Shown: in pieces, positions 1 through 6,781 of the stretch
Numbering within the stretch: position 1 is the stretch's first letter
How the letters are laid out: each line of letters begins with the position of its first letter
NCBI RefSeq assembly: GCF_000374185.1
Contig: NZ_KB910518.1
Coordinates: 4,884,530-4,948,529, forward strand
Direction: 5' to 3'
Origin: Paenibacillus sp. HW567
Lineage (GTDB): Bacteria > Bacillota > Bacilli > Paenibacillales > Paenibacillaceae
Length of the DNA stretch: 64,000 nt
The notes under the pieces: generated by a model
Databases searched by the model: none
What the model saw: the letters and a program-made list of their open reading frames with translations, nothing else
Told to the model about the DNA's origin: nothing
Position numbers and translations under genes: made by a program

Positions 1-1
1 C

Positions 2-157
2 AAAGACTCTAAATTTCCGCCACTAGATACCGACTTGGCTTATGTAATTGCAATGTGTGATGTGAATTATGAAGGCATTCGTTTAACGGAAGAAGAGAAA
101 CAACAGTTGCAACAACTCTTAAAAGGGATGGTCAAGGATCGACTGCCGATACAATAA
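2..157 (+). CDS. C-terminal end of an unidentified protein, cut by the window edge
   Basis: An open frame enters from the left edge and ends with a TAA stop at 155-157, giving 51 residues that finish in MVKDRLPIQ. The visible part is hydrophilic, with a glutamate/glutamine-rich helix (TEEEKQQLQQLLKG). It is followed 20 bases later by the next gene on the same strand, so it probably belongs to the same small operon of the mobile element. The start and most of the protein are outside the window and I do not recognise a family. Confidence 0.55.
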   Translation, partial: KDSKFPPLDTDLAYVIAMCDVNYEGIRLTEEEKQQLQQLLKGMVKDRLPIQ

Positions 158-177
158 ATCCGGAGGGGATTAGTTCT

Positions 178-360
178 GTGAAGAAACGTTTCAAAGTTGA
201 ATTTGTCAATGTTGCTACACCAGAGCAGTCTGCAGCCATCGTGAAGAATTTAGTACGGGATGAAATGATGAAGGTCTATCGTAAGCATGGAGTAATCGCA
301 ACCAATCTTGATGAAGTGCTTTACAAGCACATCAACGCAGAGCCGGCCGATGAGCAGTGA
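178..360 (+). CDS. Small hypothetical protein of the mobile element (GTG start)
   Basis: This 60-residue frame starts with GTG at 178 behind a good ribosome binding site (GGAGGGG at 162-168). The product is a small charged protein with no membrane segment, beginning MKKRFKVEFVNVATPEQ. The last bases overlap the ATG of the next gene (350), so the two are probably translationally coupled. I do not recognise a family; such short proteins are common in phage and integrative-element operons. It shares a loose pattern (short beta strand, then helix, then a basic RKHG/RKHD motif) with the 68-residue protein encoded at 1275, but I cannot tell whether they are related. Confidence 0.6.
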   Translation: MKKRFKVEFVNVATPEQSAAIVKNLVRDEMMKVYRKHGVIATNLDEVLYKHINAEPADEQ

Positions 361-718
361 AGCTACAAGCAGTTCACCCGCTGCCGATTTACTGTTTGCT
401 GCCCTGCAGGAGCTGAAGGAAATGAAAATCGAGGTGACGGTGAATATAAGACCTCGAGGAGAGCCTGTGGCTGTTCCTACACCGGAAGGATCGTCGCGGT
501 ACGATATTACGAGAACGGAGAATCTTCTGCCGCCGGTACTCTCCCCTGCTGATATTCAAAAGTTTTTAGGCATTGGAGAGAACCAGGTGTACCTCTTATT
601 AAATTCAGGAGTTTTCCACGCTGCCCGGGTTGGACGACGGTTGTTTGTATCACGAGCCGTATTCATTGAATGGCTGGAAGGGCGATCAGAAGACAGGGAG
701 GTAAAGCGAAGCAAATAA
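350..718 (+). CDS. Excisionase-like helix-turn-helix DNA-binding protein
   Basis: A 122-residue protein starting at ATG 350 (MSSEATSSSP), inside the last codons of the preceding gene. An in-frame ATG at 308 exists but would overlap the upstream gene by 53 bases, so 350 is preferred. The C-terminal half (residues about 65-118) reads as a MerR/excisionase-type winged helix of the helix_turn_helix_17 kind: LSPADIQKFLGIGENQVYLLL followed by RVGRRLFVSRAVFIEWL. Such proteins bind DNA near attachment sites or act as small regulators of mobile elements. The N-terminal half has no recognisable fold. Together with the integrase at 3193 it could form an Int/Xis pair, although it is 2.5 kb away; a purely regulatory role is equally possible. 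Confidence 0.65.
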   Translation: MSSEATSSSPAADLLFAALQELKEMKIEVTVNIRPRGEPVAVPTPEGSSRYDITRTENLLPPVLSPADIQKFLGIGENQVYLLLNSGVFHAARVGRRLFVSRAVFIEWLEGRSEDREVKRSK

Positions 719-724
719 GGTGAT

Positions 725-740
725 GGTCCAAAATTGGACC
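725..740. promoter_or_regulatory. Perfect dyad directly after the excisionase-like gene
   Basis: GGTCCAA and TTGGACC form a perfect 7-bp inverted repeat separated by AA, six bases after the stop codon of the helix-turn-helix gene. No T-run follows on either strand, so it does not look like an intrinsic terminator. A protein-binding operator is an inference from symmetry only. Confidence 0.35.
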
Positions 741-828
741 GTGAGATTGAAAAATAGGAAATGATAATAGTTCACTGTAATTACGTTTCTTATTTTATTC
801 AGGCATAGAAAAAGCACCGGTTAGGGGC

Positions 829-1206
829 TCACACATGGCGCTTTATAATACTCAGTTGTATCGGATTTCCACTATCATTAAACTTCATTTTAGCCTGCTT
901 TTCTCCTACAGACTCAATGACTTCTTCGGCAAGAACACCTTTAAAAGATAATTCTGGAATGCTAACATAACCGCCACCATCGATGACTACTTGCATGGAG
1001 TTATGATTCCCATATCCCGACTGCTCAGGCTCATGTCTTGTAATGACCAAGTCAAAGATTTGATTTTCACCAATGAATTCGACCATTTCTTGCACTTTAG
1101 ATTTAGTGGGCTGAGTTTTCCCGATGGCTTCACTTGTTCTGTCCCTTTGGGTAGCAATTGCTTTTTGCTGACCGGTCAAGTGCTGTCTATCAAACCTAAA
1201 TGACAT
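829..1206 (-). CDS. Hypothetical protein of the mobile element
   Basis: A 125-residue protein on the minus strand, starting at ATG 1206 with a strong ribosome binding site (GGGAGG seven bases upstream on the minus strand). The N-terminal 40 residues are polar and basic (RFDRQHLTGQQKAIATQRDR). The rest contains alternating hydrophobic stretches (IFDLVITRHEP, MQVVIDGGGYVSIPELSF) that suggest a small beta-rich domain. No signal peptide or membrane segment is seen. It runs divergently from the 68-residue gene at 1275 and convergently with the excisionase-like gene. I do not recognise a family. The ribosome binding site and sensible composition argue that it is real. Confidence 0.55.
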   Translation of the reverse strand: MSFRFDRQHLTGQQKAIATQRDRTSEAIGKTQPTKSKVQEMVEFIGENQIFDLVITRHEPEQSGYGNHNSMQVVIDGGGYVSIPELSFKGVLAEEVIESVGEKQAKMKFNDSGNPIQLSIIKRHV

Positions 1207-1274
1207 GAATATTCACCTCCCACACCATAATTCGGCATATGGGGGATAAATCCTGCATTAAGGAGCTATGAACC

Positions 1275-1481
1275 ATGACAAATACGAGAAAGACCAGAAA
1301 GCGCCCTGAAATTGAAATCGAATTTGTTCCCGTAGAAGGTGATCCCATCCAAGCCATTGCAGACGCATTAGAACCGGTATTAATACGTGTGCTTAGAAAA
1401 CATGATGCATATTTGAAAATGCCTTTGGTTGATTTTTTACGTATGCATGCAAGGCTGCAGCCGGCTAAAGATCTAGAATGA
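1275..1481 (+). CDS. Small hypothetical protein upstream of the hairpin array
   Basis: A 68-residue protein (MTNTRKTRKRPEIEIEFVPV...) starting at ATG 1275 behind AAGGAG at 1259-1264. It has a basic N-terminus followed by a strand and a helix (DPIQAIADALEPVLIRVLRKH). Its TGA stop (1479-1481) touches the first hairpin of the array that begins at 1482, so the transcript may read directly into the array. No family recognised. Confidence 0.5.
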   Translation: MTNTRKTRKRPEIEIEFVPVEGDPIQAIADALEPVLIRVLRKHDAYLKMPLVDFLRMHARLQPAKDLE

Positions 1482-2066
1482 GTTTTCGGCACTAGGCGCT
1501 GAAAACTAAGCGAAATGAGTTTTTGCTACCGAGCAGCAAAAACTCTAAGGATGCAGTCAAGGGTATTTACTGCCCGGCAGTGAAAACTCTGCAATGCTCT
1601 GTAAGGATCTTTAGTAGTTCTGTTCACGCGGTGAACAAAACAGGAGTTCCGTGCGAAGCTGGTACAAAATCGCCAAGATGGCGAGGAACGTTTCCGTCAT
1701 GCGGTGACGGAAAGCCTGGATCTTACTTGGACATAGTTTTCACCAACGGTTGGTAAAATGGTTTTGTCCGCCCGGCGTACGAAACTCTCTTTATGGTCGC
1801 TTGACGACTGAAAATAATTTTCCACCGAGCTTCGGTGAACAGTCGGTCCGGCTTCTGATGTTTTTGCTGAAGCTCGGCATTAACTACAATATTGAATCGA
1901 CTTCATTGCCGGGTAATGAAAATAGGGGTATCAGTGCTTCCAAGTGAATCTTTATTTTCTTCACCGCGTGAAGAAAAATGTTCACACAGTTTCAATTTTG
2001 TGCGAAGCTCGCACAAAACCTAATATTCCCTTGTGGTGATGGGTTTTGCGTGCCCTGCACGCGAAA
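1482..2066. repeat. Tandem array of about 16 short hairpins with divergent, self-complementary stems
   Basis: This 585-bp stretch has no convincing gene. I count about 16 inverted repeats centred near 1494, 1531, 1575, 1629, 1658, 1677, 1702, 1748, 1773, 1802, 1830, 1872, 1911, 1966, 2007 and 2055. Most share one design: an outer TTTT/AAAA clamp, a variable stem of 5-6 bp and a GC-rich loop, usually of three bases. The clearest are 1517-1545 (arm GAGTTTTTGCT, 11 bp perfect), 1691-1713 (TTTCCGTCA, 9 bp perfect), 1955-1977 (TTTTCTTCAC, loop CGC, 10 bp perfect), 1996-2018 (TTTTGTGCGA, loop AGC, 10 bp perfect) and 2044-2066 (loop CCT, one wobble). Stem sequences differ while pairing is kept. Units at 1658 and 1802 are degenerate. 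The bases between hairpins are not conserved apart from an occasional AACTCT after a right arm. None has the T-run expected of a terminator. Confidence 0.8.
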
Positions 2067-2157
2067 GCACCTTCTATCGCAATGGAAAAAATAGCTCATG
2101 CAGAACGCCTAATCGTGTTACTCTATTATCTATTATCCCTTAAGGAGCTGAAATATT

Positions 2158-2994
2158 ATGACGAACAAGCCAACTAATGAACACGAAACCCCGTTTGAAC
2201 AAGCACGCCAGGAAGATGAGAACGGCAATGAATACTGGTCTGCCCGAGATCTTCAATTGATTTTGGAATACCTCAATTTCCGGAATTTTGAATCCACAAT
2301 TGAGAAAGCAAAGATAGCATGTAGGAATAGTGGTCAGCTAGAAGATGACCATTTTGCTCAGGTGCGCAAAATGGTTCAAATCGGTTCAGGAGCTATGCGC
2401 CCGTTGAAAGACTATCGCTTATCCCGCTACGCCTGCTACCTCATCATACAGAACGCCGACCCCTCCAAGGAGATTGTTGCCCTGGGTCAAACATACTTTG
2501 CCGTCCAGACCCGGAAACAGGAAGTCTTTGAGCAAGCCACAGAAGAGCAGCGGCGTGTTATGCTGCGGGATGAGCTGCGCAAGCATAATACCCAACTGGC
2601 AGATGCAGCGTATCAGGCTGGCGTGCTCACCACAGTCGATTTCGCCGTGTTCCAGAATCACGGGTATAAAGGGTTATATGGCGGACTGGACGCTAAGGGC
2701 ATCCACAGCCGCAAAGGCCTCAAAAAATCGCAGAAGATTCTTGATCACATGGGCAGCACCGAACTGGCAGCCAACCTCTTCCGGGCAACACAAGCCGAAG
2801 ACAAAATACGCCGGGAGGATATCCAGGGTAAAGATAACGCTAACCGCGCTCATTATGATGTCGGGGCCAAGGTGCGGCAAACCATTAAGGAATTAGGCGG
2901 AACCATGCCGGAGAACCTGCCGGTGCACGAAGATGTTAAGAAGGTTGAGCGGAAGCTTCAGAAGGGAAACACGCTTCTTCCTGAAGGCGAATAG
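2158..2994 (+). CDS. dinD: DinD-like DNA-damage-inducible protein
   Basis: A 278-residue protein starting at ATG 2158 behind AAGGAG at 2141-2146. The opening (PFEQARQEDENGNEYWSARD then LQLILEYLNFRNFESTIEKA) and the central GAMRPLKDYRLSRYACYLII match the Bro-N/DinD type domain I know from E. coli DinD and phage antirepressors. The C-terminal half is a charged helical region resembling DinD (QNHGYKGLYGGLDAKGIHSRK, SELAANLFRATQAEDKI-like stretches). DinD of E. coli is SOS-induced and inhibits RecA; homologues are frequent on mobile elements. I see no clear Gram-positive LexA box (GAACN4GTTC) just upstream, so SOS control is not shown. It is immediately downstream of the hairpin array and upstream of the integrase. 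Confidence 0.75.
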   Translation: MTNKPTNEHETPFEQARQEDENGNEYWSARDLQLILEYLNFRNFESTIEKAKIACRNSGQLEDDHFAQVRKMVQIGSGAMRPLKDYRLSRYACYLIIQNADPSKEIVALGQTYFAVQTRKQEVFEQATEEQRRVMLRDELRKHNTQLADAAYQAGVLTTVDFAVFQNHGYKGLYGGLDAKGIHSRKGLKKSQKILDHMGSTELAANLFRATQAEDKIRREDIQGKDNANRAHYDVGAKVRQTIKELGGTMPENLPVHEDVKKVERKLQKGNTLLPEGE

Positions 2995-3192
2995 AGACAG
3001 CATGCGTGTTTGCGACACACTCTTGAGGATAGTTTCCCCCAAACACGCATTTTAAGCCGTAATTTGTGACGTTATAGTCAGGAATTACAACCTGACTACG
3101 CAGAGAGGTACAAATACACTCCTCAACTACAAACGTTCTGAAATGTACAGTTCTATCGCTCAATACGGAACGATCACAAGGAGGCTCATAAC

Positions 3193-4404
3193 ATGGCAGG
3201 CTACTACAGAAAGCGCGGCTGCAAATGCGAAGAAGGAAAGAAATGCACCTGTGGGGCTACCTGGTCCTTCACACTGGACATCGGGCGCGATCCAGTTACC
3301 AATAAGCGGAAGCAAAAGGAAGTCGGCGGCTTCAAGACCAAGCGGGAGGCGATCAAGGCCTGCGCGGAGCTTATGACCGAATACGAGCGTGGGAGCTATG
3401 TTGATGAAAAGAATACCCTGTTTAAGGATTTCGTTAAGACGTGGCTTGAGATTTACGGCCCTACTGTAAAGGTCAGCTCACTCCGGGTGCGGAAACATGA
3501 ATCTGATAAGCTGATGAAATATTTCGGCAATCTTAAACTGCGGGACATCACCAAGAAGAAGTATCAAGCAGCCCTCACCGCCTTGAAGAAAGAAGGCTTA
3601 GGTGATAACACCGTCTCCGGCGTACACACCACCGGCCGGATGATCTTCACTAAGGCTATGGAGTTGGATGAGATTAAGACGAACCCGACATTATATGCCA
3701 AGGTGCCGCGCGTCCGGAAGACACTGGAGGAAGTCGAACAAGAGGAATCAGCCATCAAGTACCTGGAGAAGGAGCAGCTTGCCAAATTCTTGCAGACGGC
3801 AAAGGAACAGGGGCTGGAGCAGGATTACCCGATCTTCTTGACACTGGCCTACAGTGGGATGCGCGCCGGGGAATTATGTGCGCTTCGCTGGTCGGATCTC
3901 GATGAGAAAGAGCATAGCGTCAACATCAGCAGAACCTATTACAACCCCACGAATAGGACCAGAGAATATGAGCTGCTTACCCCGAAGACCAAGAGCTCGA
4001 AACGGACCATTGATCTGGATAAGCTTGTAATTGATGAATTGAAGAAGCACCGCGCGAAGCAGAATACAATCAAAATGGAATACCGAAAGATCTACCACGA
4101 TGGAGATTTCATATTCGCCAAGACGGATGTACTGAATGTCGGCTACCCGGAGTTCATCAAGACTATAGAGAACCGCATGAGGCGGCTGCTGAAGCTGGCC
4201 GGTTTGAATGAGAAGCTGACTCCCCATTCCCTGCGCCACACGCATACATCCCTAATGGCAGAGGCTGGCGTAGGGTTGACGGAGATTATGGAACGGCTGG
4301 GTCATAAGGACGACGACACCACCCGCAGCGTATACCTACATGTAACCAAGACCATGAAAAAAGAAGCTTCCCACAAGTTCAGTGAACTCATGAGAAGCCT
4401 CTAA
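3193..4404 (+). CDS. int: Tyrosine recombinase (integrase) of the mobile element
   Basis: A 403-residue phage/ICE-type integrase starting at ATG 3193 with AAGGAGG at 3178-3184. The N-terminus has a cysteine-rich knuckle (CKCEEGKKCTCG) and an arm-binding domain, residues about 60-170 form the SAM-like core-binding domain, and residues about 185-395 the catalytic domain. Catalytic residues read as R224 (SGMRAGELCALRW), H345 and R348 (HSLRHTHTS), H371 (RLGHKDDD) and nucleophile Y381 (SVYLHVT), so the enzyme looks intact. It ends 85 bases before the groEL stop codon and points at it, which is the usual position of an integrase next to one attachment site. The element therefore appears to be inserted at the 3' side of groEL. 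Confidence 0.93.
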   Translation: MAGYYRKRGCKCEEGKKCTCGATWSFTLDIGRDPVTNKRKQKEVGGFKTKREAIKACAELMTEYERGSYVDEKNTLFKDFVKTWLEIYGPTVKVSSLRVRKHESDKLMKYFGNLKLRDITKKKYQAALTALKKEGLGDNTVSGVHTTGRMIFTKAMELDEIKTNPTLYAKVPRVRKTLEEVEQEESAIKYLEKEQLAKFLQTAKEQGLEQDYPIFLTLAYSGMRAGELCALRWSDLDEKEHSVNISRTYYNPTNRTREYELLTPKTKSSKRTIDLDKLVIDELKKHRAKQNTIKMEYRKIYHDGDFIFAKTDVLNVGYPEFIKTIENRMRRLLKLAGLNEKLTPHSLRHTHTSLMAEAGVGLTEIMERLGHKDDDTTRSVYLHVTKTMKKEASHKFSELMRSL

Positions 4405-4417
4405 TTATGTTACCCCG

Positions 4418-4438
4418 TGTGGGGAAAATGTGGGGAAA
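4418..4438 (+). other. Paired direct repeats, probable integrase arm-binding sites near the right attachment site
   Basis: TGTGGGGAAA occurs twice, at 4418-4427 and 4429-4438, so the copies are spaced 11 bases apart, about one helical turn. It lies between the integrase stop and the groEL terminator. This is the layout of arm-type sites recognised by the N-terminal domain of tyrosine integrases. The core crossover sequence cannot be fixed because the other end of the element is outside the window. Confidence 0.45.
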
Positions 4439-4456
4439 TGACCTCCCCTAACAGCT

Positions 4457-4482
4457 AAACCCTTGTTATAGCAAGGGTTTTT
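4457..4482. terminator. Bidirectional terminator between integrase and groEL
   Basis: AAACCCTTG (4457-4465) pairs perfectly with CAAGGGTTT (4472-4480) across a six-base loop. On the plus strand the stem is followed by TT after TTT, which would end integrase transcription; on the minus strand it ends in TTT, seven bases beyond the groEL stop codon side. It probably serves groEL. The inverted repeat may also overlap the attachment core. Confidence 0.75.
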
Positions 4483-4489
4483 CGCTGTC

Positions 4490-6121
4490 TTACATCATGC
4501 CGCCCATGCCACCCATACCGCCCATATCAGGCATGCCGCCTGCTTTTTCAGGCTCTGGCTTGTCAGCGATAACCGCTTCGGTGGTCAGGAACATTGCAGC
4601 TACGGACGCTGCGTTCTGCAGCGCATACCGGGTTACCTTCGCAGGGTCAACGATCCCTGCTTCGAACATGTTCACCCATTCATCGGTAGCAGCGTTGTAG
4701 CCGATGCCGATTTTTTCTTTTTTCAAGCGGTCCACGATAACGGAACCTTCTTGACCAGCGTTGGCAGCAATAGTGCGAACTGGCTCTTCCAGAGCGCGCA
4801 GTACGATGTTCACGCCAGTTTTTTCGTCGCCGCTTACTTCTACAGCAGCAACAGCATTATATACGTTCACAAGAGCTGTACCCCCACCGGATACGATACC
4901 TTCTTCAACCGCAGCGCGGGTTGCGTTCAGGGCGTCTTCGATGCGCAGCTTACGCTCTTTAAGCTCGGTTTCAGTTGCAGCGCCTACTTTGACAACGGCT
5001 ACGCCGCCAGCAAGTTTAGCCAGACGCTCCTGCAGTTTTTCTTTGTCGAATTCGGAAGTGGTTTCTTCCAATTGGGAACGGATTTGGCTTACACGTGCAT
5101 TGATGTCCGCTTTGTCGCCGCTTCCGTCTACGATTGTAGTGTTTTCTTTGGTTACGCGCACTTGACGGGCGTTACCAAGCTGGTCGATAGAAGTGCTTTT
5201 CAGGTCGAGTCCAAGCTTCTCAGTGATCACTTGGCCGCCTGTCAGAGCAGCGATATCCTGCAGCATAGCTTCACGGCGGTCGCCGAAGCCAGGAGCTTTA
5301 ACAGCGACAGCGTTGAACGTTCCGCGCAGCTTGTTCACGATCAGCATGGCTTGAGCTTCGCCTTCGATGTCTTCAGCGATGATCACAAGCGGACGCGCCT
5401 GTTGAACGATCTTCTCAAGCAGTGGCAGGATTTCCTGTGTGCTGCTGATTTTCTTGTCAGTGATCAGGATGTACGGATTCTCCAGAACAGCTTCCATTTT
5501 GTCCGTATCAGTAATCATGTACGGGGAAATGTAGCCGCGGTCGAACTGCATGCCTTCTACCACTTCAAGCTCAGTCAGGAAGCCGCGGGATTCTTCAACG
5601 GTGATAACGCCGTCTTTGCCCACTTTTTCCATAGCTTCAGCAATCAGCTTGCCCACTTCTTCGTCAGCAGCAGAGATTGCAGCTACTTGAGCGATGGCTT
5701 GGGAATCTTCAATTGGTTTAGCGATGCTTTGCAGTTCAGTTACAGCAGCTTTAACCGCTTTGTCGATCCCTTTGCGGATAACCATTGGGTTAGCGCCTGC
5801 AGTTACATTCTTCAGACCTTCGCGGATCATGGCTTGAGCCAGAACAGTTGCAGTTGTAGTACCGTCACCGGCTACATCGTTGGTTTTGGTGGCTACTTCT
5901 TTAACGAGCTGTGCGCCCATGTTCTCGAATGCATCCTCAAGCTCGATTTCTTTGGCGATGGTTACACCGTCGTTAGTGATCAGCGGGCTGCCGAATTTCT
6001 TCTCCAGCACCACGTTGCGGCCTTTTGGTCCAAGTGTAACTTTTACGGCGTTCGCCAAAGCATCTACCCCGCGCAGCATTGCGCGGCGGGCATCTTCACT
6101 GAATTTAATTTCTTTTGCCAT
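4490..6121 (-). CDS. groEL: Chaperonin GroEL (Hsp60)
   Basis: A 543-residue, full-length GroEL. Subunits form the double heptameric ring that folds cytosolic proteins with ATP and the GroES lid. The N-terminus (MAKEIKFSEDARRAMLRGVD), the ATP-binding VKVTLGPKGRNVV and the GDGTTTATVLAQ phosphate loop are present. The protein ends in the typical flexible GGM-repeat tail. ATG 6121 has a strong GGAGG at 6133-6137. It is the second gene of groES-groEL; the 127-bp gap between them is unusually long and carries a dispersed repeat (6138-6202). Expression should follow the groES promoter with its CIRCE operator. A mobile element has inserted just beyond its 3' end without disturbing the reading frame. 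Confidence 0.98.
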   Translation of the reverse strand: MAKEIKFSEDARRAMLRGVDALANAVKVTLGPKGRNVVLEKKFGSPLITNDGVTIAKEIELEDAFENMGAQLVKEVATKTNDVAGDGTTTATVLAQAMIREGLKNVTAGANPMVIRKGIDKAVKAAVTELQSIAKPIEDSQAIAQVAAISAADEEVGKLIAEAMEKVGKDGVITVEESRGFLTELEVVEGMQFDRGYISPYMITDTDKMEAVLENPYILITDKKISSTQEILPLLEKIVQQARPLVIIAEDIEGEAQAMLIVNKLRGTFNAVAVKAPGFGDRREAMLQDIAALTGGQVITEKLGLDLKSTSIDQLGNARQVRVTKENTTIVDGSGDKADINARVSQIRSQLEETTSEFDKEKLQERLAKLAGGVAVVKVGAATETELKERKLRIEDALNATRAAVEEGIVSGGGTALVNVYNAVAAVEVSGDEKTGVNIVLRALEEPVRTIAANAGQEGSVIVDRLKKEKIGIGYNAATDEWVNMFEAGIVDPAKVTRYALQNAASVAAMFLTTEAVIADKPEPEKAGGMPDMGGMGGMGGMM

Positions 6122-6137
6122 TGTGTAATTAACCTCC

Positions 6138-6202
6138 TAAAAGTTTTGTTAGCGTTACTTCCTGAGTGACTTCGTTCAAAACTCACTTCGAAAGCATCAG
6201 CC
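6138..6202 (-). repeat. Intercistronic repeat between groES and groEL
   Basis: The 65 bases just upstream of the groEL ribosome binding site match, with scattered changes, the 67-bp tandem repeat at 25193-25326. Shared blocks are AAAGTTTTGT, ACTTC, GACTTCGT-like, CAAAACTCACTTCG and AAGCAT. AGTTTTG and CAAAACT form an inverted repeat around it, so an mRNA hairpin is possible. A further degenerate start of a second copy (AATTTTGTATAAGTATG) follows at about 6203. Confidence 0.7.
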
Positions 6203-6248
6203 AATTTTGTATAAGTATGTTCGTTATCACTTATGAACGGCTCTCCGA

Positions 6249-6530
6249 TTAGTCGAGAATCGCGTGGATGTCGCTTTCTTTCATAATCAAATATTCTTTG
6301 CCTTCGTATTTGATTTCAGTTCCGGCATATTTTGAGAACAGCACACGGTCGCCTTCTTTAACTTCCAGCGGCACACGCACTCCGTCTTTCAGGGCACCGC
6401 TGCCTACAGCGATGATTTTACCTTCTTGCGGCTTCTCCTTGGAGGAGTCCGGAAGCACAATCCCGAAAGCAGTTGTTTGCTCTTGCTCGCTTGGTTCTAC
6501 CAATACGCGTTCACCTAATGGTTTGATCAT
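6249..6530 (-). CDS. groES: Co-chaperonin GroES
   Basis: A 93-residue GroES, the usual length. It caps the GroEL cage as a heptamer. Recognisable stretches are MIKPLGERVLVEPSEQEQTT, the mobile-loop region (TTAFGIVLPDSSKEKPQEG) and the C-terminal KYAGTEIKYEGKEYLIMKES. I chose ATG 6530 because it matches known GroES N-termini and has AAAGGAGG at a good distance; the frame stays open upstream to 6617 only because the leader lacks stops. First gene of the groESL operon. Confidence 0.97.
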   Translation of the reverse strand: MIKPLGERVLVEPSEQEQTTAFGIVLPDSSKEKPQEGKIIAVGSGALKDGVRVPLEVKEGDRVLFSKYAGTEIKYEGKEYLIMKESDIHAILD

Positions 6531-6610
6531 GAAAAAATAGCCTCCTTTGAATATGTTGTTTACCTTGAAAACATAATTTGGATACCGCAGATTGTTACGG
6601 CTTAGCAGCG

Positions 6611-6637
6611 TTAGCACTCAACACTCTGTAGTGCTAA
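6611..6637 (-). promoter_or_regulatory. CIRCE element (HrcA operator)
   Basis: TTAGCACTC, nine spacer bases, then TAGTGCTAA. This matches the CIRCE consensus (TTAGCACTC-N9-GAGTGCTAA) with a single mismatch in the right half. It lies just downstream of the groES promoter, in the 5' untranslated region, as in other Firmicutes. HrcA repression relieved by heat shock follows from established knowledge of this operator. Confidence 0.95.
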
Positions 6638-6648
6638 CAACAATTTTT

Positions 6649-6677
6649 ATGATACTCAACTTGAAGCCGGATTTCAA
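6649..6677 (-). promoter_or_regulatory. Sigma-A promoter of groESL
   Basis: On the minus strand TTGAAA (6677-6672) and TATCAT (6654-6649) are separated by exactly 17 bases. Transcription would begin a few bases before the CIRCE element, consistent with HrcA blocking it. Confidence 0.8.
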
Positions 6678-6781
6678 GTCCTTTTGCGTAAAATCCTATT
6701 TGTTTTTGGGAAAAATCTGGTTTGCGCGCTTGTCCGCCCCATACTCTCTAACATTCTATCCACCCGAGGGCAAAATATGCC

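Noticed and set aside
1523..1947. Open frames of 77 and 65 codons within the hairpin array
   Set aside because: They run through the inverted repeats, have no ribosome binding sites and encode nothing recognisable.
1482..2066. Reading the hairpin array as a CRISPR or as stacked terminators
   Set aside because: Repeats are not identical and spacers are not of constant length, so it is not a CRISPR. The stems are followed by A-runs rather than T-runs on both strands, so they are not intrinsic terminators.
1..4404. A complete prophage
   Set aside because: No capsid, tail, lysis or packaging genes are in the visible part; only integrase, regulator-like and small unknown genes are present, so the type of element stays open.
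4751..6169. A 472-codon frame antisense to groEL
   Set aside because: It is a shadow of the strongly biased groEL codons; no start site or family, and groEL is certain.
6531..6617. Longer groES start at 6617
   Set aside because: It would translate the region right up to the CIRCE element and disagrees with all known GroES N-termini; ATG 6530 has the ribosome binding site.
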